Source: Candidatus Thiothrix putei
GTDB lineage: Bacteria; Pseudomonadota; Gammaproteobacteria; Thiotrichales; Thiotrichaceae
Reading direction: 5' to 3'
Assembly (NCBI GenBank): GCA_029972225.1
Contig: CP124756.1
Location: 2,710,001-2,774,000, forward strand
DNA length: 64,000 nt
Each line of letters opens with the position of its first letter. Position 1 is the stretch's first letter. This document shows, in pieces, positions 46,280-55,832 of the stretch. Below the pieces are notes generated by a model, which saw nothing but the letters and a program-made list of their open reading frames with translations, did not search any database and was not told the origin of the DNA. The position numbers were made by a program, and so were the translations under genes.

Positions 46280-46332
46280 TGATTCCAGTGGAATCAGTGG
46301 TTTCTTTTTAGTCACTGATTCCTAGGGAATCA
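46280..46332. promoter_or_regulatory. Two identical-type operator palindromes
   Basis: TGATTCC-N3-GGAATCA occurs at 46280-46296 and 46316-46332, centres 36 bp apart. They lie upstream of the 45-aa gene. A dimeric repressor of the element is the likely ligand; it is not identified. Confidence 0.55.
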
Positions 46333-46450
46333 CCGGCTGGTTTTTAGTCACGCAATTCTTATACAGTGCGTCAGTGCTTAATAACTCTGCGTTTTGGGTG
46401 CATTCAGACGGTAGCGGCTGAATAATCGCCTTGATCGTGCCGGATATATC

Positions 46451-46567
46451 CTATGGTGCTGGTCTGAGCCACGCATAAAGGAAAGCACTTGCCCAAATGC
46501 CCAAGACGAGTAATGCCACTACTGTAACCCTGTGTTCCCAGAAGCTATTGATGGATGGATTGAACAT
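46451..46567 (-). CDS. Small single-pass membrane protein (38 aa)
   Basis: The frame begins MFNPSINSFWEHRVTVVALL and ends IWASAFLYAWLRPAP, a single membrane helix. The ribosome binding site is weak. Its size and place among other small membrane proteins support it, but it could be chance. Confidence 0.35.
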   Translation of the reverse strand: MFNPSINSFWEHRVTVVALLVLGIWASAFLYAWLRPAP

Positions 46568-46655
46568 GGATAACCCCGTGTTATTGTTGATTTTGCAAGG
46601 TTCCATTCTGGCAGACATCGGCTGGTCTGCAAAGTGTTGGACTAGCCCAGTACCT

Positions 46656-47102
46656 TCATTCGACTGATTCAGGCCAGAAATTTACATCCATCACTTGCTC
46701 AAATGTCCACGGGCTTTCTTGGGGGAAGTGAGAAGCACTGATGCCCGTTTCGGATTCAGCATCATCTATTGCGAAGTTATAGGCGCGTTCCATTGATGCA
46801 GGAACTTCAGGCTTCAAGCTGGGGTTGTCCTTCATCAGGTAAAAGATTTCCTTACGCTGCACCTTGATGGTACGTTCCCAACTTGAACGGCCTGCATAAT
46901 TGGGCTGGTACTGCCATTTCAGCAGGTGCATGAGGAGGACGCGGAGGCGGTTTACCAGTTCCTTGCGTTCGCGTAACCCCATGCTTTCCACTTCCTCTAT
47001 CAGGTGTTCCCAATCAATCTCGTTTACTTTACGCGCCTTCATCAAATTGCTTTGTTCTTGCGTCCAGCCGTAGTAATCCTGTTCGTAAGCTATAGCACCC
47101 AT
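46656..47102 (-). CDS. DUF29 family protein
   Basis: The 148-aa protein begins MGAIAYEQDYYGWTQEQSNL. It has HLIEEVESMGLRERKELVNR and HLLKWQYQP, the DUF29 signature. The function is unknown; this family is common in plasmids and genomic islands. The ATG at 47102 follows a GGAGG-like site; the 23-codon upstream extension is not supported. Confidence 0.88.
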   Translation of the reverse strand: MGAIAYEQDYYGWTQEQSNLMKARKVNEIDWEHLIEEVESMGLRERKELVNRLRVLLMHLLKWQYQPNYAGRSSWERTIKVQRKEIFYLMKDNPSLKPEVPASMERAYNFAIDDAESETGISASHFPQESPWTFEQVMDVNFWPESVE

Positions 47103-47214
47103 TGTCAGTGCCTCCTGTGTTTCGATAGTTTGAGTGTAGTAATACAGCCCTTTCTTTTCACCCTTTGCCAACCCTTTGGGTTAGCTTGCTCCCTTAATCG
47201 CCCTTTATTTCGCT

Positions 47215-47736
47215 CTATTGGTTATCGTCAGGGATGGTAATACCGGCTTTAGCAAATTGTTCTTTTACAATCTCAATAGCGATAGTTCTCACTAAATTAT
47301 TCAAAGAGTTCTCATATTTAACTTCGGTAGCTCTCGGTTTTTTAAGATTTTTTTTACATGGATTTTCTAATAGCACGGGGTAATAAGCTTCATCATCTGG
47401 AAGGTCTAGTTGTTCATACTCGAATATGGCTTCGTTTTCTTCTTGTTCTCTGTCCGCTTCAAGAGATTTTTCCAGTCGCCATGCGATTTCCTTGCCTATT
47501 GTCCATCCATGGGTATCTGCATTGGCTTTTAATCTTATGCGCATATCAGGACTAAGGTTTGTGAAGGAGTCTTGAATAGCGATGCCAAGGGCTTCTTTCA
47601 AACTCTCCCCCAACCTCATCAAAATTTCCGCATGTAAGGAACGTCCAACCATGCGGGCGGAGTCTTCTAGTTTTTGGCGCATTTCAGGGGGAAGACGCAC
47701 TGAATATGGCTGTGGCTGCTGGTGTGTATTGCTCAT
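47215..47736 (-). CDS. Arc-like ribbon-helix-helix protein
   Basis: The 173-aa protein begins MSNTHQQPQPYSVRLPPEMR, a ribbon-helix-helix DNA-binding motif (SVRLPPEMRQKLEDSARMVG, then RSLHAEILMRLGESL). A second similar stretch, LSPDMRIRLKANADTHGW then TIGKEIAWRLEKSL, suggests a tandem RHH. The C-terminus is acidic, then helical (VRTIAIEIVKEQFAKAG). It probably regulates element genes. It diverges from the 62-aa RHH gene. Confidence 0.75.
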   Translation of the reverse strand: MSNTHQQPQPYSVRLPPEMRQKLEDSARMVGRSLHAEILMRLGESLKEALGIAIQDSFTNLSPDMRIRLKANADTHGWTIGKEIAWRLEKSLEADREQEENEAIFEYEQLDLPDDEAYYPVLLENPCKKNLKKPRATEVKYENSLNNLVRTIAIEIVKEQFAKAGITIPDDNQ

Positions 47737-47840
47737 GTATTCATTTTGAATCACATGCGGGCTGTCACGCAATTCTTTTTAAAGTATTTTTATTGACTAC
47801 TAAGTAATTATATAGAATACTATGAGTTCAGGTAGTTATT

Positions 47841-48029
47841 ATGAATACAGCAGGCAAAGATGACATGAAGGAAAAAAAATTACCCCGTTCGATTCGGTTG
47901 GATCCGGAAATGGAGAAGTGGGTGATAGATAAAGCGAAAGCTGAAGATCGTAGCTTTAATGCCCAAATAAATCGGTTTGTTAAAAAGATGAAGGAGTTGG
48001 AAGAGCAACAGAAACAAGGATTCGCCTAG
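47841..48029 (+). CDS. Small Arc/ribbon-helix-helix regulator (62 aa)
   Basis: The protein has KLPRSIRLDPEMEKWVIDKA and EDRSFNAQINRFVKKM, an RHH pattern with a basic start. It is divergent from the larger RHH gene; the AT-rich 104-base gap with TTGACT between them may hold both promoters. It likely binds DNA as a dimer. Confidence 0.7.
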   Translation: MNTAGKDDMKEKKLPRSIRLDPEMEKWVIDKAKAEDRSFNAQINRFVKKMKELEEQQKQGFA

Positions 48030-48982
48030 AAATCGCCCTACCACACGGATTAGGCCCCGTGAGGCAGGACTTCACAACACAATTAAACAGGAATTGAGTT
48101 ATGCAACGCGAAAGCATACACGATGCGCGTGTTTCCGTGCGCGAAAAAACGGATGAAATCACCTATCCAGCAACCTTTGAGGCATTGTTAGAGTATTACC
48201 AAGCCGAGCGGGAACCCTCCCCCGACACGTTGCGGGATTATCGCGCAGTGGTACGTCAGTTTGTGGGTTATACGCAATCCAACCGGCTGGAATCCATCAC
48301 CCGCGATCAAATTGCCGCATGGCGCACCTATCTACGGGACACGCGCCAGCTTGCACCGGCTTCCATTAACTCTTACTTGCGTCATCTTCGCGCCTTATTG
48401 CGGTTTGCCGATTTGTACGGTTATCACTCGGACATCGTGCTTAATGGCATTAAAACTGTGCAAACAGTCAAGCCGACCAAGAAAACACTAGAGCGGGTAG
48501 CCATCCGTGAGGTGCTGCAATGGTTACAAGACCCGGCTCAGAGCAACCTACCCGGCTGGTTTTGGGAGGCCGTAGTTAAAACGTTTTACTACACCGGTAT
48601 GCGGCGTAGGCAGCTTGTTGGCCTGACTTGGGGCGACATTGACACCAAGCAGCAGACCATCCTGCTACGAGGCGAACACAGCAAAACCAAAAGGGAATGG
48701 AAAATCCCCCTGCCCTCGCAACTCATTCCGGTACTGGCAGATTTGCGAAAACTCGCGGAAAACAAGTTGGAGCGCTCATGTCGTCGTGCTGATCAAGTTT
48801 TTAATGCGACTTTGTTCCGTGCTGCATACAAAGGCAACCGGATGACCGTTGAGCAGCTCTCAGAGGCGCTCAAGCGCATTAGTCGTGGGTCAGGGGTTTT
48901 GATTAGCTCCCACCGGTTCCGGCACACCTTTGCAACACAGCTTGCAAAAGAAGGCAATTTGCGTGACCTGCAAAAGATGCTA

Positions 48983-50118
48983 TACCTTACAGCGTCAAGA
49001 CCTGAACATTTTTAAAGGTTTGAAAATTTGTTGTCATCAACTGGGTCAGTTCTTTCTTGTGATCGGTATCCAGCTTGTCGAGACAGTTGGTGATGGCCGC
49101 CTTGAAAGCGGGAAACTTATCATAGTATTTCGAGTACAAGCATTTTTTCTTGACGAACTTCCACAACCGTTCAATCAGATTGAGGTTGGGTGAATAGGTC
49201 GGTAAAAATAATAGTTCAATATTGAGCCTTTTCGCACAGGCAAACACGGCTTCACAGCGTTGATACTTGGCATTATCCAAGACCAAAGTGATCGGTATTT
49301 TGAGTGCTAACGCTGCAATTTTTTCCAATAATTCACACACGCTGTTAGCGTTGATATAGGAGTCGTTAGTGATCGTGATGAGTTGTAGCGTTATCGCATT
49401 GAGTGCGCCCAATACGTTGTAGCGTTGTCGACCACAGGGGGCTTTGATGAATACGCGGGAAAATGACCACAAAAACCCCAGAAACGGTGCTAACACGAAG
49501 TGGGCGGCATCGACAAAAAAAGGGCGCGTTTGCCCTCCTTAGCCTCCTGAATGCGCGGTTTTAGTTCATTTTCCAGGAACTTTTCTTGTGCTTCCACATC
49601 AGCTTTGGCGGGTATCATCCCCACTTTATGGATGTCCATCCCTATTTTCTTCATAAAGACACGTACCCTGTCCTCACTGCGTTTGATGCCTGTCAGCTCC
49701 TCAATCTTAGCGGCTGCCGCCTTGCTGGTTGCGGGGGGATATTCACGAAAATAGGCTTCAATCTTGTCTTTATATGCCATCAAATCACTCTGTGGTTTAT
49801 TGAATCGTATTTCTTTAAGAGCTTCTAAACCGTTAGGTTGTAGGTAGGCGTTTAGGTAGGCAAGCAGCGTGGCTTCTGTAATCCTTTCCAATCGTTTGAT
49901 TTCCTTATGCGTCAACTGTTGGGATTTCAGGTACAGCACGGACATTTTCTTACGGACTCTGGGATGAGGATGGCGCTCCTTCCAGTAGAACAGCTCCGCT
50001 ATCTCATCCTCAGTGAAAGTGATTTTTAATGTCATACATTACTCATGGCTGCTTTTGTTACCAGTCATCTAACCATATTTCCCTGATCAAAAAAACTATT
50101 TTATGGCACGGACTGGTA
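48983..50118 (-). mobile_element. IS630 family insertion sequence
   Basis: The 1136-bp element lies between TA duplications at 48981-48982 and 50119-50120. The left end is TACCTTACAGCGTC and the right end, reversed, TACCAGTCCGTGCC. Rejoining the flanks restores the recombinase frame. A truncated copy of the left end occurs inside the MITE at 57588-57919. Confidence 0.9.
48987..50035 (-). CDS. IS630 transposase, two frames joined by -1 frameshift
   Basis: The first frame (49490-50035) has a winged-helix N-terminus (HPRVRKKMSVLYLKSQQLTH) and stops after KRALFLSMPPTSC. The second (48987-49496) continues VLAPFLGFLWSF and carries the later DDE motifs (LVLDNAKYQ, LNLIERLWKFV). A -1 slip on the T7 run (49515-49521, minus strand) joins them as LFFVDAAHFVLAPF, restoring the first Asp. 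IS630 elements often use such frameshifts. Confidence 0.85.
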
Positions 50119-50199
50119 TAGGTCACACCAATCTCAGCACCACCATGGAGTATGTTGAGCCATCTGTTAACCAAATGCGCACCATGCTGGGGGCAATCC

Positions 50200-50412
50200 A
50201 TGAACTCTAATAACCACGACCTAAACACCCTACTTCGTGAAATCTATGCCCGTGCCGACAGTCTGGCGATATTCGCGCAAGCGGCTAATGAAACCCTGTT
50301 ACCCAGTGACAGAGAGCAGCAGCCAGTAATGCTTGAAAACGTCCTGTACAGCTTAGCAGTACTGGAACAACTCCATGCAGAACTTAAGCAGGCAATGGAG
50401 GTGCAACCGTGA
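50200..50412 (+). CDS. Small hypothetical protein (70 aa)
   Basis: The protein begins MNSNNHDLNTLLREIYARAD and is helical throughout, with a C-terminal LEQLHAELKQAMEVQ. It overlaps the stop of the broken recombinase upstream and the GTG of the next gene (GTGA), so it starts a tight operon. No family recognised. Confidence 0.6.
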   Translation: MNSNNHDLNTLLREIYARADSLAIFAQAANETLLPSDREQQPVMLENVLYSLAVLEQLHAELKQAMEVQP

Positions 50413-51368
50413 GCAAATACGCACCTCTCATCCTTCGCACCATTGCAGCAATCACAAGTGCCACCAGTGCAGCAGCAGCGTACCCAGCGGCAGCTAACCT
50501 GTTCGGCATGTTCCCCGGTGGTGTGATGGTTGCCAGCAGTGCAGCGGCAATTTATGCAGGCTGGCACATCGTCGCCACCTCAGAGAATACCGATTACCGC
50601 ATTGTATCCGGTGTTACAGCGGCGCTATTCGCTGGCGTTATGACCGTGGGCATTCATAGCAGCGGTCAACTGAAAACCGCAACACAAGCCACTAGCGCGG
50701 CGGAACAAGCCGACATCCTGTATGCAAATCAGGAATCAACCCGTATGGCGACACTGGCAACCGTAGCGGCTGAATTGCGGGCGACACAGAAAAGCAAATA
50801 CCCGGCGGAATATGCCGCGTTACAAGCGCAAGTCGATAAGCTATCAAGACCTACCCCACGGGTAGAAACCGCTACCCAAGCAGCAACCCCAACAACTAAC
50901 GGCCTCTACCCGTGGGTAGTGGCGGGATTGCTCGAAGTGGTTAGCCCTGCTTTGTTGCTCTTGGCTGGCATGTTCACCCGGCGTGAAACATTGGACACGC
51001 CACGGACACGCGCAGGACACGCTACCGAAAAGCCGGACACGCTACCGGACACGAAAACCCTGAAAGCAAGCTGCGAAGCCGTGGACACGCTACCGGACAC
51101 GCTGGACACGGGCGAAAATGGCAGTGAAACGTACCGCTATGCAGAACCCTACGAAACTGCTTTAACAGGTATCCGTAATCGTAGCGTGTCCACTACAGAC
51201 GCGGGCAATGTTACGCGGCAAGCGGTACAGGATTACGCCAAATGCACAAAGCAAGACGCAATGTATGCAATGGGGCTGGCTGTACAGGAAGGCTATTTAG
51301 AGAAATCAGGCGATGGCGCTAACACCCGCTACCGCTACGCAAAACAAACACTGAGGGCTGTGAAATGA
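50409..51368 (+). CDS. Hypothetical membrane protein with DTLPDT repeats (319 aa)
   Basis: I do not recognise this protein. It starts with GTG. It has about three N-terminal membrane helices (residues 8-33, 40-54, 62-80), a helical spacer and another helix near 165-187. The cytoplasmic C-terminal half has repeated DTLPDT and a winged-helix-like end (VTRQAVQDYAKCTKQDAMYA, then GYLEKSGDG). It is coupled to both neighbours by 4-base overlaps. It could anchor the translocase. Confidence 0.6.
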   Translation: MSKYAPLILRTIAAITSATSAAAAYPAAANLFGMFPGGVMVASSAAAIYAGWHIVATSENTDYRIVSGVTAALFAGVMTVGIHSSGQLKTATQATSAAEQADILYANQESTRMATLATVAAELRATQKSKYPAEYAALQAQVDKLSRPTPRVETATQAATPTTNGLYPWVVAGLLEVVSPALLLLAGMFTRRETLDTPRTRAGHATEKPDTLPDTKTLKASCEAVDTLPDTLDTGENGSETYRYAEPYETALTGIRNRSVSTTDAGNVTRQAVQDYAKCTKQDAMYAMGLAVQEGYLEKSGDGANTRYRYAKQTLRAVK

Positions 51369-51928
51369 GCTTAATTCGTGCAACAAACAGCAGTATGCCC
51401 AATCTCGTTGGGTTGAGCTTATTGGTCGGTGGCGGCGCGTCTGCTTTGTCGGTCATGGTCGGCGGCGCTCCCATCCTGAACTTTCCGGGTAGAGAAGTGG
51501 CTGACTTTGCCTTCGGTGCAGCCGCCTCTGTTACCGGCTTTTTTGTATTGAAGGAAGGTTCAGCGGTGGCGGCATGGCTGGCGGGTATTTTGGTAGTGGG
51601 TGCAATGGTCTATGCAGGACTGAGCATTGACGCGGATCAGGCGGGGCGGATGACTAAAGCCGCCATCAATGCCGCCAAAACCGGCGCAACCACGGCTGCC
51701 GACGGCGTGGCTAATGACACTCCCATCAGCCAATACCGTGCAATTCGCCAACTACACCCGGCGGAAAACGCGGAATGTGAAGAAGTGGCAGTGCTTGAGG
51801 CAAGCGTGGCGGATACCGGCAAAGGCGTAACCCTGCCCAAACGCCTTGAATGGACACAATCCAAACAAGGAAAACTCAACTGCTCGATTGCTTCAGACGG
51901 TAAACGTTGGGTGTGGAGCGCGAACTAA
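51365..51928 (+). CDS. Hypothetical membrane protein (187 aa)
   Basis: I do not recognise it. It has about three hydrophobic helices in the first 90 residues (GLSLLVGGGASALSVMVGG; FAFGAAASVTGFFVL; AWLAGILVVGAMVYAGL). A soluble C-terminal domain follows with AECEEVAVLEASVAD and GKLNCSIASDGKRWVWSA. It overlaps the upstream gene by 4 bases (ATGA) and the M23 gene by 1 base. Confidence 0.6.
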   Translation: MSLIRATNSSMPNLVGLSLLVGGGASALSVMVGGAPILNFPGREVADFAFGAAASVTGFFVLKEGSAVAAWLAGILVVGAMVYAGLSIDADQAGRMTKAAINAAKTGATTAADGVANDTPISQYRAIRQLHPAENAECEEVAVLEASVADTGKGVTLPKRLEWTQSKQGKLNCSIASDGKRWVWSAN

Positions 51929-52485
51929 TGAGCCTAGCCACTTACTTTAGCCCTGTTGCAACGTGGTCGGTTTCCATCGCCTTGGGCGTGGTAATCCTGC
52001 CACCACTGTATCAGGGCTTTGTGTTTGGTGGCGGCGCTAACCTGATGGAACAGGCCAGCCAAGAGCTTGCCACCATTTTTTCATGGACTGCACCCCGCTC
52101 GATCCGCAAACCCTTAGACGGTGATGCGGTAGTGACATCAGGGTACGGGATGCGCAAACACCCAAAAACAGGACTGCAAGCCATGCACTACGGCAAGGAT
52201 TACCGTTGCACCATCGGGCAACCCGTGGGCGCTATTGCTGGCGGCGTGGTGAGTCATGCAGGCACGGCGGGCAATGCGGGCTTGCTGGTAGCCATCGACC
52301 ATGCAGAGGGTATGCAATCGCTCTACATGCACTTATCCGCAACAACCATGCAACCGGGCAATCAGGTAAACGCGGGCGATGTTATAGGCGCGTGTGGCAA
52401 TACCGGGCGATCCACTGCATCACACCTGCACTTAGGCATAAAACAAAACTGGCAATTCATCGACCCGACCACCAAGGGATTATGA
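51928..52485 (+). CDS. M23 family zinc metallopeptidase
   Basis: The 185-aa protein has an N-terminal membrane anchor (VATWSVSIALGVVILPPLY). The LasA/M23 domain begins at about residue 65, with the zinc ligands in HYGKDY (H-x3-D) and HLHLG, and GYGMRKHP and GACGNTGRS. It should cut peptide cross-links in peptidoglycan, opening the wall for transfer or particle release. The ATG at 51928 overlaps the upstream stop (TAATG). Confidence 0.88.
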   Translation: MSLATYFSPVATWSVSIALGVVILPPLYQGFVFGGGANLMEQASQELATIFSWTAPRSIRKPLDGDAVVTSGYGMRKHPKTGLQAMHYGKDYRCTIGQPVGAIAGGVVSHAGTAGNAGLLVAIDHAEGMQSLYMHLSATTMQPGNQVNAGDVIGACGNTGRSTASHLHLGIKQNWQFIDPTTKGL

Positions 52486-53081
52486 ACATGGAAACTGAAG
52501 TAGCACTTGAACGCATTGATGCACGTCTTGAACGTATCGAAAAACTCACCCGCAAGACCTACCGCCAAACCCTGCCAGAAATGCCGTGGCTATTCGCGGC
52601 AATCGCAGGCGTAGCAGTGGTTAGCCTAGGCTATGTGGCTTACCCGCAACTGCCTGCTGAAATCAAAGACGTAATCGAACCGCGTGTCGACGTGGCACAA
52701 AACAAGCTTTTCACCATTGGGCAAGCGTTCGCGGACTACACCGGCAACGTTGACCGTTCATACACCTTACCCAGTGGGACATTAACGCTCGTTGGTTTGT
52801 CGCCCTTGCAGTCATGCCGGTGGCGTTCAGCCATGCTTATGCGCGAATCCAGCGGCAACTATCAACACCCCGGCAACCAGTATGGCTATTTTTCAGGTTA
52901 CGCGATGGGCGCGGAATCACTGGCAATCGTCGGCTTAGTGAAACAAGAGGCGTTTGATGATGCACCCCGGCATGTTCGTAACGGCACGGATCAAACGTAA
53001 GCGACCATTTCAGCACGTCTAGCCCTCGCGATTTCCACGTCCTAAACTGGTTTCCAACCTGAACAACCGAAGGAAACCTCA

Positions 53082-53372
53082 ATGAAACGCCCTCACCGCC
53101 GCGCCAGCGAATGGCAAACCCTCATTAGCCAATGGCAAGCCAGCGGCTTATCCGCCCCGGCATTTTGTGAACAGCACAGTATCGGTTACGCCAGTTTTTG
53201 CCAATGGCGGCAGCGTCTACGCTCCGCAGATGGCGTGGAGGAACCAGCCGTTCCCGCCAATACCTTCATCGACTTGGGAGCATTATCGGCGGGTCATGCC
53301 GCGCTGGGGCAAGGCTGGCACATTGTGCTGAGTTTGGGGAATGGTGTTGAACTACGCCTGAGCCAACGCTGA
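53082..53372 (+). CDS. tnpA: IS66 accessory protein TnpA
   Basis: The 96-aa protein has SEWQTLISQWQASGLSAPAF and CEQHSIGYASFCQWRQRLR, a helix-turn-helix accessory protein of IS66 elements. Its TGA overlaps the tnpB ATG. Confidence 0.93.
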   Translation: MKRPHRRASEWQTLISQWQASGLSAPAFCEQHSIGYASFCQWRQRLRSADGVEEPAVPANTFIDLGALSAGHAALGQGWHIVLSLGNGVELRLSQR

Positions 53373-53746
53373 TGTTTGCCCCCGCAGCCACCGCCCGCAT
53401 CTGGCTATGCACCCAAGCCACCGACATGCGCAAAAGCTTTACGGGGCTGACCGCTTTGGTGAAAAACCAGTTAGGGCAAAATCCCCTGAGTGGGCATTAT
53501 TTCGTGTTTGTGAACCTACGTAAAACCCAGATGAAGATCCTCTATTTTGAACCCAGCGGCTATTGCTTATGGAGCCAACGCCTGGAGCAGGGCCAATACC
53601 GGGTGCAGCCGACAACCAGCGGGCAGCGCGAACTGACCCGGACGGATTTGCAGTTGATTTTGGCGGGCATTGAGGTGCAAAAATCCAGACAATTCAAGCG
53701 TTACCAGTATCCTGTGCAGCCACATTCTGGTACAATAAGCCCATGA
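53372..53746 (+). CDS. tnpB: IS66 accessory protein TnpB (Orf2)
   Basis: The 124-aa protein has the family TDMRKSFTGLTALV and YFVFVNLRKTQMKILYFEPS. Needed for IS66 transposition along with TnpA and TnpC. It overlaps tnpC by 4 bases. Confidence 0.95.
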   Translation: MFAPAATARIWLCTQATDMRKSFTGLTALVKNQLGQNPLSGHYFVFVNLRKTQMKILYFEPSGYCLWSQRLEQGQYRVQPTTSGQRELTRTDLQLILAGIEVQKSRQFKRYQYPVQPHSGTISP

Positions 53747-55362
53747 TTTTAAAGCCATCCACCCCGTCTGACACCAGCGTTCCCATGCCGCCGATTGTGG
53801 CGGAAATGCTGGCGTTGCGTGAGGAAAATGCTGCCCTGAAACAGGATATAGCTGAATTGAAACGCCAATTGGCGTGGTTCAGGCAACATGTCTTTGGCAG
53901 CAAATCGGAAAAGCGTCCGGTTGAGATACCGGTGGCGCAGTTGCCGTTGTTTGCCCCCGCCGCCGCCCCGGTTGCCGCACCCGAGGGTGAAAGCATTACC
54001 GTCACCTACCAACGCGGTAAAGCCCCCAAGCTGCGCCCGGATGACTGCGTGAATGACAGCGGGTTACGCTTTACCGCCGATGTCCCGGTCAAGGTGATTC
54101 ACCTCACCCCGCCGGAACTTCAGGGGGAAGAGGCTGACCAGTATGAGGTGATCGGCACCCAGGTGACCCATCGGGTGGCGCAACGCCCTGCCAGCTACCT
54201 CATCCTGCAATACGAGCGCCCGGTCATCAAACGTAAGGGCAGTGCTTCGGCTTCGCTCAGCAACCCACCACTTCCCAGCCCTGCACCCGCCAACGTGCTG
54301 GAACGTAGTGTCACCGATGTCAGCTTTTTGGTGGGGATGTTGGTGGACAAGTTCCAGTACCACCTGCCGTTGTACCGCCAGCACCAACGCCTGACCCAAG
54401 CGGGGATCACCCTCAGCCGCACGACGCTGACCAATGCGGTGAAACGTGCCATCGACCTGCTCAAACCCATTGCCGAAGCGCAACTCGCCAGTGTACTGCA
54501 AAGCAAGCTGCTGGCGATGGACGAAACCCCCATCAAAGCCAGCCCCGCAGGCAACGGCAAGATGAAGCAAGGCTACTTCTGGCCGCTGTACGGGGATCAG
54601 GACGAAATCGTCTTCACCTTCTCCGCCAGCCGTGGGCGGCAACACATTGAAAAGACTCTTCGCCAACAGTTCAGCGGCACACTGCTCAGCGACGGTTACC
54701 GTGCTTATGCCAGTTACGTCAACGCCAATGACAAGATTACCCATGCCCAATGCTGGGTACACAGCCGTCGCACCTTCATTGCCGCCGAAACCGCTGAACC
54801 ACAAGCAGTACGCCAAGCCCTTGACACTATCGCGGCACTCTATCAGCACGAAGCCCAGATTAACGAGAAAAAACTCGACGGGGAAGCCAAACGTACCTAC
54901 CGCCTCACCCACAGCAAGCCGTTGGTCGACCAGTTCTTTGAATGGTGCCAAACCCAATTACAACGTACCGATTTAATCCCCTCCAACCCGCTGACCAAAG
55001 CCCTTGGTTATGTCATCCGCCGCGAACACGAACTGCGCGTGTTTCTGGAAGATCCCGACGTGCCAATGGATACCAACCACATCGAACGCGCCCTGCGGCC
55101 CATCCCCATGGGCAGGAAAAACTGGTTGTTCTGCTGGACAGAACTCGGCGCGGAACACGTGGGCATCATCCAAAGCCTGATCACCACCTGCCGCCTGCAT
55201 GACATTAACCCGTATGTCTATCTGATGGATGTTCTGTTGCGCGTTAGTGAGCATCCCGCTTCTCAGGTGCAAGACCTTACGCCAAGATGTTGGAAACAAC
55301 GGTTTGCGGATAAGCCATTGCGCTCGGATTTGTTTGCGGATATCAACGACGGGCTAGAATGA
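53743..55362 (+). CDS. tnpC: IS66 transposase TnpC
   Basis: The 539-aa transposase has an N-terminal coil (EMLALREENAALKQDIAELK), the zinc/helical region FRQHVFGSKSEKRP, a DDE core (AMDETPIKA, GTLLSDGYRAYASYV, DTNHIERALRPI) and the C-terminal extension. Complete. Confidence 0.96.
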   Translation: MILKPSTPSDTSVPMPPIVAEMLALREENAALKQDIAELKRQLAWFRQHVFGSKSEKRPVEIPVAQLPLFAPAAAPVAAPEGESITVTYQRGKAPKLRPDDCVNDSGLRFTADVPVKVIHLTPPELQGEEADQYEVIGTQVTHRVAQRPASYLILQYERPVIKRKGSASASLSNPPLPSPAPANVLERSVTDVSFLVGMLVDKFQYHLPLYRQHQRLTQAGITLSRTTLTNAVKRAIDLLKPIAEAQLASVLQSKLLAMDETPIKASPAGNGKMKQGYFWPLYGDQDEIVFTFSASRGRQHIEKTLRQQFSGTLLSDGYRAYASYVNANDKITHAQCWVHSRRTFIAAETAEPQAVRQALDTIAALYQHEAQINEKKLDGEAKRTYRLTHSKPLVDQFFEWCQTQLQRTDLIPSNPLTKALGYVIRREHELRVFLEDPDVPMDTNHIERALRPIPMGRKNWLFCWTELGAEHVGIIQSLITTCRLHDINPYVYLMDVLLRVSEHPASQVQDLTPRCWKQRFADKPLRSDLFADINDGLE

Positions 55363-55832
55363 CCGTTTACGGATCAAACCGCATTCCTCAACAACCCGAA
55401 TAACTGGCGCTTGAACGGCGGCAAACAAGCCTTCTTGCATGACAACCTCCTCCAAGACCGTGCCGTAACCGTCTTGGCAAACGCCAACATTGCCGATGGA
55501 TTCAAGAGCCGCGTCCTCCTCGAATCGCAACAAGAGAAGATTGCAGGATTCGCAGCAGCGGCGCATCTGAAGGGCTTAACAGCGGCAATTAGCTGGTACG
55601 CAAGGGGGAAAGATTCCCATGATGCATTCGGTACAAACACCTCAGACTATGCCGCGATGGGTGAAGCATCCATTAATAAGCGCTCGAATTTATGCGCAGA
55701 AAATACCAGAGAAGTGCCTTCATGGCTGAAGTGGCTCGAAGTGAAGAATTGACGGGCGTCCCCCCCGCTTTTCCCGTAATTTTCTAACGGACAGCTAAAG
55801 GACACCTAACGGACAGCGAAAAAGGTTAAAAA

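Larger units (their letters stand above)
48101..50210 (+). pseudogene. XerC/D-like tyrosine recombinase interrupted by IS630
   Basis: The first part (48101-48982) encodes TFEALLEYYQAEREPSPDTL, MRRRQLVGLTWGDID and SSHRFRHTFATQLAKEGNL, then LRDLQKML. The frame resumes after the insertion at 50119 with GHTNLSTTMEYVEPS, the usual continuation with the catalytic Tyr, and stops at 50210. The IS lies between CTA and TAG of an original CTAG. Without the insertion it would be about 325 aa. The break separates the active-site Tyr, so it is inactive. Confidence 0.9.
52997..55370 (+). mobile_element. IS66 family insertion sequence (tnpA-tnpB-tnpC)
   Basis: The ends are GTAAGCGACCATTTC (left) and, reversed, GTAAACGGTCATTC (right). 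A direct repeat GGATCAAAC flanks it at 52988-52996 and 55371-55379, 8 or 9 bp depending on the boundary. The length is about 2374 bp. Removing it restores the interrupted gene. Confidence 0.93.
52482..55752 (+). pseudogene. Lysozyme/transglycosylase-like membrane protein interrupted by IS66
   Basis: The first part (52482-52996) encodes a coiled coil (LERIDARLERIEKLTRKTY), a membrane helix (LFAAIAGVAVVSLGYVAY), and MLMRESSGNYQHPG then NQYGYFSGYAMGAES, a transglycosylase-like start. After the IS66 the frame resumes with TDQTAFLNNPNNWRLNGGK and ends KWLEVKN at 55752. The joined protein would be about 298 aa. The catalytic Glu candidate is in RESSGNY. The insertion breaks it after residue 171. 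Confidence 0.75.

Noticed and set aside
54064..54957. 297-codon minus-strand frame opposite tnpC
   Set aside because: Antisense shadow of a high-GC transposase gene.
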